A stretch of DNA of 64,000 bases from Anaerostipes sp. (lineage in GTDB: Bacteria; Bacillota; Clostridia; Lachnospirales; Lachnospiraceae): assembly GCF_018381315.1 (NCBI RefSeq), contig NZ_JAGZSD010000011.1, forward strand, positions 1 to 64,000, written 5' to 3'. A program made the position numbers and the translations under genes. This document shows, piece by piece, positions 1-8,210 of this stretch (positions within the stretch are counted from its first letter, which is position 1; every line of letters starts with the position of its first letter). A model generated the notes under the pieces. The model saw only the letters and a list, made by a program, of their open reading frames with translations. It had not been told where the DNA came from and made no database searches.

Positions 1-122
1 GTCAGCGAGTTCCGAACGGGCCGCCGGAGAGACTTTGCTGAAAGTTAGAAAATCTTACATTCCTGAGACAGCAAGCCGGAGAACTGGTCAAAATGTCATA
101 GATTAGAAATCATCAAAATAAA

Positions 123-160
123 GAGAAGCCTTTCCGTAAGACAGGCTTCCCTTTATTTAT
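123..160. terminator. Bidirectional hairpin terminator
   Basis: GAAGCCT (125-131) pairs with AGGCTTC (143-149). It is flanked by T-rich sequence on the right and A-rich sequence on the left, so it can work in both directions. It most clearly ends the leftward VOC gene whose stop is at 184. Confidence 0.6.
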
Positions 161-183
161 AAGTATAATTATTGTACCATGCA

Positions 184-552
184 TCAGTTTTTGCTTGGAA
201 TGATTTCAATCCAGTAGCCGTCAGGATCACTGATAAAATAAATTCCCATTTCAGGATTTTCAAAGCAGATGCATCCCATCTCTTCGTGGCGTTTGTGGAG
301 GGCTTCCATGTCATCGGTCTCCAGTGCCAGATGGAATTCTACCTCGCCCAGGTCGTAAGGTTCTGTTCGGTCCTTTAACCAGGTAAGCTCCAATGAAAAA
401 CCAGTGGTCTTATCTCCCAGGAATACAAGCTTGAAGCTGCCGTCAGATGCGGACTTTTCCCGTACCGGTTCCAGGTCCAGTGCTTTTTTATAGAAGTCAA
501 GGCTTTTGTCCAAGTCTAATACGTTAAAGTTAAAATGATTAAATGCGATCAT
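184..552 (-). CDS. VOC (glyoxalase I-like) family protein
   Basis: A 122-residue protein with the two-module vicinal-oxygen-chelate fold. The N-terminal part starts with the IAFNHFNFNV strand and the C-terminal part ends with DPDGYWIEIIP. Metal-ligand-like positions are all present: His6, a Glu in the SLELTW strand, a His in EFHLALE and a Glu in YWIEI, the pattern of metal-dependent glyoxalase I. The reaction could be lactoylglutathione lyase-like isomerisation or another VOC reaction, and the sequence alone does not settle it. AAGGAGG lies just upstream of the ATG on the minus strand. The gene is monocistronic and divergent from the L,D-transpeptidase gene. Confidence 0.82.
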   Translation of the reverse strand: MIAFNHFNFNVLDLDKSLDFYKKALDLEPVREKSASDGSFKLVFLGDKTTGFSLELTWLKDRTEPYDLGEVEFHLALETDDMEALHKRHEEMGCICFENPEMGIYFISDPDGYWIEIIPSKN

Positions 553-674
553 AATATCCTCCTTGATATTTTACAATTTTCTTAAATTTATCATAACATA
601 CTTTTTGCTATTTACAAGTATAAATAAGAGTGGATATAATGGTAGGGTATTGAGAAAAGACGAAAGGGGTAATT

Positions 675-2180
675 ATGAAGCAGCAAGTAAACAGGTTAAA
701 GAAGTTCACAGCAGTCCTTTTGATGCTGTCTTTTCTGATCGGGGCAGGAATCGGTCCGGCAGAGACAAAGAGCGTCAGTGCGGCACAGACAAAATATTGG
801 ATTAAGGTAAATAAGCAGGCGAATGTAGCCACTGTATATAAGCTTACCAAAGGAAAGTATAAACCGGTGAAGGCATTTTTAGTATCCTGCGGAGGATCAA
901 ATACTCCGTCAGGAACCTATTATACTCCGGCCAAATACCGCTGGCAGACTCTGATGGGTCCAAGCTACGGCCAATATTGTACAAGGATCCATGGAGGGAT
1001 TTTATTCCACTCTGTATGGTACTACAGCCACAGCAAGGCAAGTCAGTCCACAGTCCAGTATAATAAGCTTGGACAGACTGCATCCCATGGCTGTGTCCGT
1101 TTAAGTGTGGCAGATGCCAAATGGATCTATGACAACTGTCAGCTTGGGACAAAAGTCACCATCTACAGCAGCAAGAATCCTGGACCGTTGGGCAAACCAA
1201 AAGGAATCAAGGTTTCCACATCCAGAAAGATGTACTGGGATCCTACCGATCCGGATAAGAACAATCCTTACCGCAAGGTAAAACCGACCATCAAAGTTTC
1301 TTCCAAGAAGAAAAAGTCAGTGGAATACGGCAAATCCTACAGTGTGAAGTCCTATGTGACAGCAAAGGATAATGTGACTAAGAAGAGTCTGACCAGCAAG
1401 GTGAAGTATTCTGTCACAAAGTATAATACTAAGAAGAAAAAGTATACCAAAGCAAAATTCAGCACCAAATCTTTAGGTACATATAAGATTAAGTATTCTG
1501 TTAAATCTGCACTTGGAAAGAGCACCAGCAAGACCATCACAGTAAAAGTAGTGGATACACTGGCACCGGTAATTTCCAATGCGGCAAATAAAACAGTTTC
1601 GATCAATACAAAAAATGCAGTCTTTAAGACTACAGCTAAGATGAGAAGCGGCAAGAGCAGGACCACAGCTATGACAGTTTCCATCACAAAGCCAGGAGAA
1701 AAGAAAGCAACATCCATGTCCTACTCTAAGGCAAAAGCTTATGTATTTAACAAAGCCGGAACTTACACTGTGAAGTACACAGTAAAGAACAGCAATAAAC
1801 CTTACAGGGCAGCATCTAAGACTGTAAAGGTTACGGTAAAAGGATACAAGGATGCCGAGATCAAAATAAATCCGGAGACGTTTACAATGACGGTAACGGA
1901 CGATAAACTTGATGAAGCAAAGAAAGTACTTCAGCAGGAAATTTTAAAAGCTGTTACGATCAAAGACAATGGTACATCTGTCAAGGCCGATAAAGCGTCA
2001 GTTGATATGTCTAAGATTAAAAACGCAGACGGCACATATGATGTGACGATCAGTTACACAGGTAAAAATGGAAAGAAAGTTTCCAAGACAGTAACGGTCG
2101 AAGTTGTTACTAAAAAAACACCTGATCCAACTGAAATACCGTCTTCGACAGAAACAATGAAAACAACACAACAAAACTAA
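675..2180 (+). CDS. Secreted L,D-transpeptidase (YkuD domain) with Ig-like repeats
   Basis: A 501-residue exported protein. A signal peptide (about residues 1-36: KKFTA, hydrophobic stretch, cleavage near SVSA) is followed by a YkuD catalytic domain. That domain carries the HGCVRLS signature (His138, Cys140), the active-site Cys of enzymes that form 3-3 cross-links or attach proteins to peptidoglycan. From about residue 200 to 400 there are Lys/Ser/Thr-rich beta-repeat segments resembling bacterial Ig-like modules, then two shorter repeat-like units. The C-terminus is Thr/Pro-rich with no LPXTG motif or membrane anchor, so retention is probably ionic. GGGG precedes the ATG at suitable distance. 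The gene is monocistronic with its own terminator. Confidence 0.88.
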   Translation: MKQQVNRLKKFTAVLLMLSFLIGAGIGPAETKSVSAAQTKYWIKVNKQANVATVYKLTKGKYKPVKAFLVSCGGSNTPSGTYYTPAKYRWQTLMGPSYGQYCTRIHGGILFHSVWYYSHSKASQSTVQYNKLGQTASHGCVRLSVADAKWIYDNCQLGTKVTIYSSKNPGPLGKPKGIKVSTSRKMYWDPTDPDKNNPYRKVKPTIKVSSKKKKSVEYGKSYSVKSYVTAKDNVTKKSLTSKVKYSVTKYNTKKKKYTKAKFSTKSLGTYKIKYSVKSALGKSTSKTITVKVVDTLAPVISNAANKTVSINTKNAVFKTTAKMRSGKSRTTAMTVSITKPGEKKATSMSYSKAKAYVFNKAGTYTVKYTVKNSNKPYRAASKTVKVTVKGYKDAEIKINPETFTMTVTDDKLDEAKKVLQQEILKAVTIKDNGTSVKADKASVDMSKIKNADGTYDVTISYTGKNGKKVSKTVTVEVVTKKTPDPTEIPSSTETMKTTQQN

Positions 2181-2189
2181 TGAAACTAG

Positions 2190-2236
2190 AAAAGGCTGCT
2201 CACTTCATATTATTTACTGAGGTGTGCGGCCTTTTT
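2190..2236 (+). terminator. Rho-independent terminator after L,D-transpeptidase
   Basis: A long imperfect stem starts at AAAGGCTGC (from 2191) and pairs with the segment ending GCGGCCTTT, followed by a T run. It separates the transpeptidase gene from leuS. Confidence 0.85.
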
Positions 2237-2260
2237 CTTATGGATAGGACCGCAGAAATA

Positions 2261-2288
2261 TTGACATCAAACGGGTATATGATAAAAT
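2261..2288 (+). promoter_or_regulatory. Candidate leuS promoter
   Basis: TTGACA at 2261-2266 and TAAAAT at 2283-2288 are 16 bp apart, directly after the upstream terminator. The roughly 80-bp leader that follows is AT-rich and shows no T-box specifier or AGGGTGGNACCGCG-type antiterminator, unlike many Gram-positive leuS genes. Confidence 0.55.
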
Positions 2289-2367
2289 AAATAAGTTAAT
2301 AAGTATATATTAGTTTATTTTATATATTGAAAATAGATCAGAGATACAGTTTAGGAGGAAGAAAATT

Positions 2368-4779
2368 ATGGCAGTACCTTATAATCATAAGGCAATCGAA
2401 CAGAAGTGGAGGAAACACTGGGAAGAACAGCCGGTCAATGTAAATGACGGCAAAAAGCCAAAATATTATTGTCTGGATATGTTCCCGTATCCGTCAGGAA
2501 GCGGACTTCATGTAGGACACTGGAGAGGTTATGTAATCAGCGACGTATGGAGCCGTTATAAGATGCTGAACGGTTACTATGTAATCCATCCTATGGGATG
2601 GGATGCCTTTGGGCTGCCGGCAGAAAACTATGCGATCAAGATGGGAGTCCATCCAAAAGAGTCAACAGCTAAGAACATTGAGAATATCAAACGCCAGATC
2701 GGTGAAATCGCAGCTGTCTATGACTGGGACATGGAGGTCAACACAACGGATCCCGAGTTCTATAAATGGACCCAATGGATCTTTGTACAGATGTTTAAAA
2801 AGGGACTGGCCTATGAAAAACAGATGCCGATCAACTGGTGTCCTTCCTGCAAGACCGGACTTGCCAACGAAGAAGTAGTCAATGGAAAATGCGAGCGCTG
2901 CGGTGCAGATGTGACAAAGAAGAATTTAAGACAGTGGATGTTAAAGATCACAGAATATGCAGACCGCCTTCTGGGAGATTTGGATAAGCTGGACTGGCCT
3001 GAGAAGGTTAAAAAGATGCAGGCAGAGTGGATCGGAAAGAGCCACGGTGCAGAAGTTGACTTTAAATTAGAGGGCAGCGATGAGGCAATCACGGTTTACA
3101 CTACAAGACCGGATACTCTTCACGGGGCAACCTTTATGGTACTGGCGCCGGAGCATAAGCTGGCAGCCGGGCTTGCCACAGATGAGACAAGGGAAGCGGT
3201 GGAAGAATACATTTACCAGGCATCTCTGAAATCTTCGGTAGACCGCCTGCAGGATAAAGAGAAGACCGGTGTGTTTACCGGAAGCTATGCGGTCAATCCG
3301 ATTAACGGCAAAAAAGTGCCGGTCTGGCTGTCCGATTATGTTCTTGCAGATTACGGTACGGGGGCTATCATGTGTGTTCCTGCCCACGATGACCGTGACT
3401 TTGAATTTGCCTCAAAATTTGATATTCCGATCGTACAGGTTATTGCAAAAGACGGAAAAGAAATTGAAAATATGACAGAAGCATACACAGAGGCAGCCGG
3501 AACAATGATTAATTCTGGTGACTGGAATGGCATGGAATCTTCTGTATTAAAAGAGGAAGCTCCGGAGATCATCGAAAAGATGGGCGTGGGCAAAAAGACG
3601 ACCAACTATAAGCTGAGAGACTGGGTATTCAGCCGCCAGCGCTATTGGGGAGAACCGATTCCGATCGTTCACTGCCCTGACTGCGGTGCCGTTCCGGTGC
3701 CGGAAGAAGAACTTCCGCTGACACTTCCGGAAGTAGAAAAATATGAGCCTACAGGAACAGGAGAATCTCCGCTTGCAGATATTGATGAGTGGGTCAATAC
3801 AACCTGTCCGGTATGCGGAAAACCGGCAAAAAGAGAGACAAACACCATGCCGCAGTGGGCAGGGTCCTCCTGGTATTTCCTGCGCTATATTGACAGCAAG
3901 AACAGTGAAGAACTGGTGTCAAAAGAAAAAGCAGACAAATATCTTCCGGTTGACATGTATATCGGCGGTGTAGAGCACGCAGTGCTTCACCTTCTGTATT
4001 CCAGGTTCTATACCAAGTTCTTATACGATATCGGAGCAGTAGACTTTGATGAGCCGTTCCATAAGCTGTTTAACCAGGGTATGATCACCGGAAAGAACGG
4101 AATTAAAATGAGCAAGTCAAAAGGAAATGTAGTTTCTCCGGACGACCTGGTAAGGGATTATGGATGTGATTCCCTCAGAATGTATGAGCTGTTCGTAGGA
4201 CCGCCTGAGTTAGATGCAGAGTGGGATGAGCGGGGAATTGACGGTGTGCGCCGTTTCTTAAGCCGTTTCTACAATGTTGTCCTGGATCAGAAAGATAAAG
4301 ACGTGAAAGAGACAAAGGATCTTTTGAAGGTGCGCAACCGCCTTGTATATGATGTGACAAGCCGGCTTGAGAAGTTCAGCCTGAATACAGTAGTCAGCGG
4401 GTTCATGGAATACAATAATAAACTCAATGATATGGCTAAAAAGGGCGGAGTTGACAAGAAAACACTGGAAACGTTCATTGTTCTGTTGGCACCGTTTGCG
4501 CCTCATATTGCAGAGGAGCTTTGGAGTGAGTTAGGACATACAGACAGTGTATTTGCGCAGGAATGGCCGGCATACGATGAAGCATATTTAAAAGATGATG
4601 AAGTTGAGATTGCCGTACAGATCAACGGTAAAGCGAGAACAACGATCACCATCGGAGCAGACGATGCAAAAGAAGCAGTCATTGAAAAAGCAAAAGAAGC
4701 TTTAGGAGATAAATTGAACAAAACGGTCGTAAAAGAGATTTATGTTCCGGGAAGAATCGTAAATATTGTACAGAAATAA
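2368..4779 (+). CDS. leuS: Leucyl-tRNA synthetase
   Basis: An 803-residue class I aminoacyl-tRNA synthetase that charges tRNA-Leu in the cytoplasm. The HIGH motif appears as HVGH (residues 48-51) and the KMSKS loop at 580-584. Between them lies the CP1 editing domain with the TTRPDTLHGATF threonine-rich signature. Two CxxC pairs (CPSC/CERC and CPDC/CPVC) look like zinc-knuckle segments. The tryptophan-rich WAGSSWYFLRYID stretch and the anticodon-binding C-terminal part are complete. Length matches Firmicute LeuS (about 800). The strong site AGGAGG lies upstream of the ATG. Confidence 0.98.
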   Translation: MAVPYNHKAIEQKWRKHWEEQPVNVNDGKKPKYYCLDMFPYPSGSGLHVGHWRGYVISDVWSRYKMLNGYYVIHPMGWDAFGLPAENYAIKMGVHPKESTAKNIENIKRQIGEIAAVYDWDMEVNTTDPEFYKWTQWIFVQMFKKGLAYEKQMPINWCPSCKTGLANEEVVNGKCERCGADVTKKNLRQWMLKITEYADRLLGDLDKLDWPEKVKKMQAEWIGKSHGAEVDFKLEGSDEAITVYTTRPDTLHGATFMVLAPEHKLAAGLATDETREAVEEYIYQASLKSSVDRLQDKEKTGVFTGSYAVNPINGKKVPVWLSDYVLADYGTGAIMCVPAHDDRDFEFASKFDIPIVQVIAKDGKEIENMTEAYTEAAGTMINSGDWNGMESSVLKEEAPEIIEKMGVGKKTTNYKLRDWVFSRQRYWGEPIPIVHCPDCGAVPVPEEELPLTLPEVEKYEPTGTGESPLADIDEWVNTTCPVCGKPAKRETNTMPQWAGSSWYFLRYIDSKNSEELVSKEKADKYLPVDMYIGGVEHAVLHLLYSRFYTKFLYDIGAVDFDEPFHKLFNQGMITGKNGIKMSKSKGNVVSPDDLVRDYGCDSLRMYELFVGPPELDAEWDERGIDGVRRFLSRFYNVVLDQKDKDVKETKDLLKVRNRLVYDVTSRLEKFSLNTVVSGFMEYNNKLNDMAKKGGVDKKTLETFIVLLAPFAPHIAEELWSELGHTDSVFAQEWPAYDEAYLKDDEVEIAVQINGKARTTITIGADDAKEAVIEKAKEALGDKLNKTVVKEIYVPGRIVNIVQK

Positions 4780-4867
4780 TTGAGAGTAATCTCATAAAAT
4801 GGCGCAGGTAGTGGAAACATTATCTGCGTTATTTTTACACTTGCATATAAAAGAAAGAGGGAAATCA

Positions 4868-5638
4868 ATGGTAAAAGCAGTTTTTTTTGATCTTGACGGC
4901 ACGCTGATCTCCAGCACAACCGGGGAGATTCCCCAAAGTGCCAGAAAAGCAATAGATCAGCTGAGAATGAACCAAATCAAGATATTTACAGCCACAGGCA
5001 GACACATGTCAGAGATGCAGGAGCTGCCTGTTGAGGAAATACCGTTTGATGGGCATATAACTTTAAATGGACAGCTTTGCCTGGACAGCCGGAGAGAAGT
5101 GTTTTACAGTGAACCCATCAGCGAGAGGGATGTAAAACAGATGCTTGGTTTATTTGAAGAGCGGAGCCTGCCTGTGATGCTGGTCGAAAAGGACAGGATG
5201 TATATTAATTATATTGACGAAAAGGTTGAAAAAGCACAGGAGGCGATCAAGACACCGATTCCGGAGATTGGATTTTACTCCGGAGAACCTATCTATCAGT
5301 TTATTCTGTATTCTGACGAAAGAATGGCAGAGAAAATAACGGCAGGGCTTGATGACTGTAAAATGAGCAGATGGAATCCATATGCTGTTGATATTATTGC
5401 AAAAAACGGAGGAAAAGTTGCTGGTATACAGCAGATCCTGAAAGACTGCCGCATTGGCCAAAATGAGATTATGGCATTTGGAGACGGTGAAAATGATATG
5501 GATATGCTCCGTTATGCAGAAATCGGGATCGCAATGGGGAATGCAGAAAAAAAGGTAAAGGATTGTGCAGATTTTGTAACAGAGCATGTGGATGCCGACG
5601 GAGTAGAAAAAGCGCTGAAATATTATAAAGTCATTTAA
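4868..5638 (+). CDS. Cof-type HAD-IIB family phosphatase
   Basis: A 256-residue HAD phosphatase. Motif I is DLDGT at residues 8-12, with the nucleophile Asp first. The type IIB cap follows, and motif IV is GDGENDMDML near residue 205. Such enzymes dephosphorylate sugar phosphates, flavin mononucleotide or pyridoxal phosphate; the substrate here is unknown. I start at 4868, where GAGGG precedes ATG and the conserved MVKAVFFDLDG begins. The longer frame from 4799 adds 23 residues without family similarity. It follows leuS by about 90 bp and may be read through from it. Confidence 0.87.
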   Translation: MVKAVFFDLDGTLISSTTGEIPQSARKAIDQLRMNQIKIFTATGRHMSEMQELPVEEIPFDGHITLNGQLCLDSRREVFYSEPISERDVKQMLGLFEERSLPVMLVEKDRMYINYIDEKVEKAQEAIKTPIPEIGFYSGEPIYQFILYSDERMAEKITAGLDDCKMSRWNPYAVDIIAKNGGKVAGIQQILKDCRIGQNEIMAFGDGENDMDMLRYAEIGIAMGNAEKKVKDCADFVTEHVDADGVEKALKYYKVI

Positions 5639-5735
5639 TTTATATCTTTAAATAAGGGTAAAAAGCCAATAAATTTCTGATTCGCTGTTTGTGAGGAATA
5701 CAAAATTATTCTCTCCTGTTATTATAATACTACCT

Positions 5736-5747
5736 TGTTGTACAACA
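5736..5747. promoter_or_regulatory. Perfect 12-bp palindrome upstream of XRE gene
   Basis: TGTTGTACAACA is its own reverse complement. It lies about 8 bp after a TATAAT (5723-5728) and 80 bp before the XRE regulator start. It could be that regulator's operator, but the link is only positional. Confidence 0.4.
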
Positions 5748-5827
5748 CACGCCCATCCGAAGGAGGCTTTTTCAGAGCCGACAGGAGACAGTGGGAAAGA
5801 ATTGGATGAAAAAGGAGGGGATTGATT

Positions 5828-6301
5828 TTGGATCAGAAGAAAATAGGAGAGTTCATAGCCCTGCTGCGGAAAGAGCGGGGAATTACACAGGCGGAATTAG
5901 GTGAGAAAATCGGAGTGACAAATAAAACAATTTCCCGGTGGGAAAATGGAAATTATATGCCGGATATATCAACAATGATGAGTTTATGCAATGAATTTAA
6001 GATCAATATGAATGAGCTGCTCAGCGGGCAGAGGCTTGATAACGATGAGTTTCGGGTGAAGGCAGATGACAATGTGATTGATTCTCTCAAAAGAGAAAAA
6101 AACGTATGGAAGAAAAAGAAACTCATGGATTTTTTAGAGGGCGGGGGTACAGGCATTTTAGTATCTATTATCTTTTCTCCGAATACACCCCGCAGGACAG
6201 CTGTGTTTATCATTGGGCTGGTGATGCTGTGTGCGGGCAGATATTACAGGTCAAAGTATGAGCAGTATATCCTTCAAAGAACAGAGGATAAAAACAGTTA
6301 G
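5828..6301 (+). CDS. XRE-family regulator with membrane-like C-terminus
   Basis: A protein of about 157 residues. Residues 1-65 form a Cro/C1-type helix-turn-helix (RKERGITQAELGEKIGVTNK, then ISRWENG). A charged linker follows, then a hydrophobic segment around 105-135 (GILVSIIF, then VFIIGLVMLCAG) that probably spans the membrane. I start at TTG 5828, seven bases after AAAGGAGGGG; an in-frame TTG at 5822 is too close to that site. Membrane-anchored XRE proteins of this size are common in Firmicutes, often with unknown signals. The target is not evident; a perfect palindrome upstream may serve autoregulation. Confidence 0.8.
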   Translation: MDQKKIGEFIALLRKERGITQAELGEKIGVTNKTISRWENGNYMPDISTMMSLCNEFKINMNELLSGQRLDNDEFRVKADDNVIDSLKREKNVWKKKKLMDFLEGGGTGILVSIIFSPNTPRRTAVFIIGLVMLCAGRYYRSKYEQYILQRTEDKNS

Positions 6302-6306
6302 GCTGA

Positions 6307-6332
6307 CGGCAGGTATGTTGACATACCTGCCG
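6307..6332 (+). terminator. Terminator-like hairpin carrying the -35 of the next promoter
   Basis: An 11-bp perfect stem (CGGCAGGTATG, 6307-6317, with its complement at 6322-6332) closes a TTGA loop just after the XRE stop codon. The T-run is weak. The loop and descending arm contain TTGACA, the -35 of the tetR promoter. Confidence 0.6.
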
Positions 6333-6346
6333 GTTTCTATTATAAT
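6318..6346 (+). promoter_or_regulatory. tetR promoter, consensus -35 and -10
   Basis: TTGACA (6318-6323) and TATAAT (6341-6346) are exactly 17 bp apart, a consensus sigma-A promoter. The -10 is the left edge of the palindromic operator at 6341-6363, so a bound repressor would block polymerase. Confidence 0.85.
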
Positions 6347-6363
6347 GAACGTTGTTCATTATA
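6341..6363. promoter_or_regulatory. TetR operator, copy 1
   Basis: A perfect inverted repeat with 10-bp arms (TATAATGAAC and its complement) around a GTT spacer. Its 17-bp core AATGAACGTTGTTCATT recurs at 6972-6988, flanking the regulator gene on both sides, as expected for TetR autoregulation plus target control. Confidence 0.85.
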
Positions 6364-6377
6364 GGAAGGAGTATTTC

Positions 6378-6935
6378 ATGAAGAAAGCAGTGACTTCCAG
6401 GGAAGCTATCCTGGCAGCCAGCCGGAAGCTTGTGATGGAGAGTGGACTTCAGGCGGTCAACATGCGGACAGTTGCATCTGCCTGTGGTGTGGCAGTAGGT
6501 TCTGTATATAACTATTTTTCGTCCAAAACGGAGTTATTGACGGCTACTGTTGAAGAGGTCTGGAAAGAAATATTTCATATGTCCGAACATTCATCGCAGT
6601 TTGCGGATTTCGCAGACAGTGCTGCATGGCTGTTTGAAAGGATACAGGATGGTTCCAGAAAGTATCCCGGATTTTTCACTCTGCATTCAATGAGTTTTGC
6701 AGCCGGGGAAAAAGAACAGGGGCGCCGGATGATGGAGCAGTATTTTGGACATATAAAGCAGGAACTTCTCCATGTACTGGACAATGACCACAAAATAAAG
6801 CCGGATGTTTTTAATGAAAATTTGACCCGGGAGAGTTTTATAGATTTTGTTTTTATGAATGTGACTTCTCTTATGCTGGAAAAGAAACGGGACTGCCGTT
6901 CTCTTTTAGAAATCATAAGACGGATTCTTTATTAA
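6378..6935 (+). CDS. TetR/AcrR family transcriptional regulator
   Basis: A 185-residue repressor. The N-terminal helix-turn-helix runs from about residue 8 to 55 (TVASACGVAVGSVYNYFSSK). The all-helical ligand-binding domain that follows is diverged. I start at 6378, after AGGAAGGAG; an open frame extends further upstream but overlaps promoter and operator. Identical palindromes in its own promoter and before the membrane-protein operon at 7035 indicate that it represses both. The ligand is unknown; lipophilic compounds are usual for the family. Confidence 0.9.
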   Translation: MKKAVTSREAILAASRKLVMESGLQAVNMRTVASACGVAVGSVYNYFSSKTELLTATVEEVWKEIFHMSEHSSQFADFADSAAWLFERIQDGSRKYPGFFTLHSMSFAAGEKEQGRRMMEQYFGHIKQELLHVLDNDHKIKPDVFNENLTRESFIDFVFMNVTSLMLEKKRDCRSLLEIIRRILY

Positions 6936-6938
6936 GTG

Positions 6939-6955
6939 CCTGCCGTTTTGGCAGG
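6939..6955 (+). terminator. Weak terminator hairpin after tetR
   Basis: CCTGCC (6939-6944), a GTTTT loop and GGCAGG (6950-6955) start four bases after the tetR stop. Only a short TAATTT follows, so termination may be partial. Confidence 0.5.
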
Positions 6956-6971
6956 TAATTTAAGAATATAA

Positions 6972-6988
6972 AATGAACGTTGTTCATT
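6972..6988. promoter_or_regulatory. TetR operator, copy 2
   Basis: AATGAACGTTGTTCATT is identical to the core of the operator in the tetR promoter. It lies 46 bp before the start codon of the membrane-protein operon, with TAAAAT as a possible -10 overlapping its left edge, the same geometry as copy 1. Confidence 0.85.
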
Positions 6989-7034
6989 AAAATAATACCA
7001 GGGTCAAGATTACAAAAATTATAAAGGAGGAAAT

Positions 7035-7505
7035 ATGAAAGTACAGAAAAAACAATTACTTTTAGCAGCAGGTATTGTATGGGGACTGGCAGGAATCAAT
7101 ATTTTAAGAATCGGCATCATAGCATATAAACAGAATTGGTCTATTTTGAATGGATTTATTTCAGCATTGGTGTTCGCAGTTTTTCAGATTATGGTGTTTG
7201 GAAAACTAGTCAGAAAACATACAGCCCGTATTATAAATTATGAAGAAGAAAAACAATTTCTATTTAAATTTTTTGATTTGAAATCTTTTTGTATTATGGG
7301 CTTTATGATGACCTTTGGAATCGGGATCAGAATGTCCGGTATCTGGCCTGAATCCTGGATTGCAGTGTTTTATACCGGATTGGGAACAGCCTTGTTTTTG
7401 GCAGGAATGGCATTTGCCGCCCAATATATAAAAATACAAAATGGAGCACGGAATTGTGCGCAGGCAAAGAACCGGCAGGAGAGGAGAAAAGAATGCAGGC
7501 AGTGA
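7035..7505 (+). CDS. Unknown four-TM membrane protein in TetR operon
   Basis: A 156-residue integral membrane protein that I do not recognise. Hydrophobic segments lie near residues 8-30, 38-58, 80-102 and 107-130. The tail is basic and Gln/Arg-rich (AKNRQERRKECRQ). The cytoplasmic loop between the second and third segments contains INYEEEKQFLFKFFDLKSF. AAAGGAGG precedes the ATG. Its 3' end overlaps the next membrane-protein gene by 13 bp, so the two are translationally coupled and probably work together. The TetR operator just upstream suggests induction by a small compound. A transporter or membrane-sensing role would be speculation. Confidence 0.75.
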   Translation: MKVQKKQLLLAAGIVWGLAGINILRIGIIAYKQNWSILNGFISALVFAVFQIMVFGKLVRKHTARIINYEEEKQFLFKFFDLKSFCIMGFMMTFGIGIRMSGIWPESWIAVFYTGLGTALFLAGMAFAAQYIKIQNGARNCAQAKNRQERRKECRQ

Positions 7506-8149
7506 TGGAAACAATTTTTGATATTCTATATCTTACAACAGTGATTACCATTGGAATTATTATGATTAGAAAAGGAAGGAACAATAGACAGTACAGAGTT
7601 TTTGGAATTATGGCGGTGATTCTCGGAGCCGGAGATTCGTTTCATCTGGTTCCGAGAGCCGTGGCCTTGTGTACTACAGGACTTGAGAATTATACAGCGG
7701 CATTGGGAATCGGGAAACTGGTCACTTCCATAACGATGACTCTTTTTTATATTCTGCTTTATCATATTTGGAGAATGCGCTATAAGGTAAAGGATAAAAA
7801 GTACCTGACAGTGGCCGTCTATATTTTAGCCATTCTGAGGATCGCTTTATGTCTGTTTCCCCAAAATCAGTGGATGAGTGCCCAGGCACCGCTTGAATGG
7901 GGGATTTACCGCAATATTCCGTTTGCGGCAATGGGGCTGCTTATCATCATTTTATTTTTTCAGAAGACCAGAAACGGAAAGGACCGGCCGTTTGGCTGTA
8001 TGTGGCTTACGATTACGCTGAGCTTTGCTTTTTATATCCCGGTTGTTCTGCTGGCAGACAGATTTCCGGCGGCAGGCATGCTGATGATACCAAAGACATG
8101 TGCCTATGTCTGGACGGTTTTGATCGGATTCTTTGATATGAAAAATTGA
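7493..8149 (+). CDS. Unknown multi-spanning membrane protein in TetR operon
   Basis: A 218-residue protein with about six or seven hydrophobic helices. A conserved-looking polar motif, GAGDSFHLVPR, lies near residue 50 at the edge of the second helix; charged and His residues inside a membrane region hint at a binding or catalytic site. I start at 7493, after GGAGAGGAGAAAAGA; a second ATG at 7505 overlaps the upstream TGA and is possible. It is the second gene of the TetR-controlled pair. I cannot name the family. Confidence 0.74.
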   Translation: MQAVMETIFDILYLTTVITIGIIMIRKGRNNRQYRVFGIMAVILGAGDSFHLVPRAVALCTTGLENYTAALGIGKLVTSITMTLFYILLYHIWRMRYKVKDKKYLTVAVYILAILRIALCLFPQNQWMSAQAPLEWGIYRNIPFAAMGLLIIILFFQKTRNGKDRPFGCMWLTITLSFAFYIPVVLLADRFPAAGMLMIPKTCAYVWTVLIGFFDMKN

Positions 8150-8210
8150 TACATCTCCATACTTATGCTACACTTATCAGGACAGATTTTGTAGAGGTAA
8201 AGGAGCAGAT

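Noticed and set aside
1..106. Open frame at the left edge ending in a stop at 104-106
   Set aside because: About 34 codons without recognisable similarity; other frames also stay open for short stretches. It may be the 3' end of a gene cut by the window, but I cannot support a call.
2236..2367. T-box leader before leuS
   Set aside because: Leader is short and AT-rich, with no AGGGTGG-type antiterminator sequence or terminator pair.
4799..4867. 23-residue N-terminal extension of the HAD phosphatase
   Set aside because: No ribosome site, no family similarity, and a good site with ATG at 4868.
6231..6377. N-terminal extension of the TetR regulator
   Set aside because: It would be translated from within the XRE gene and through promoter and operator; the start at 6378 fits the family.
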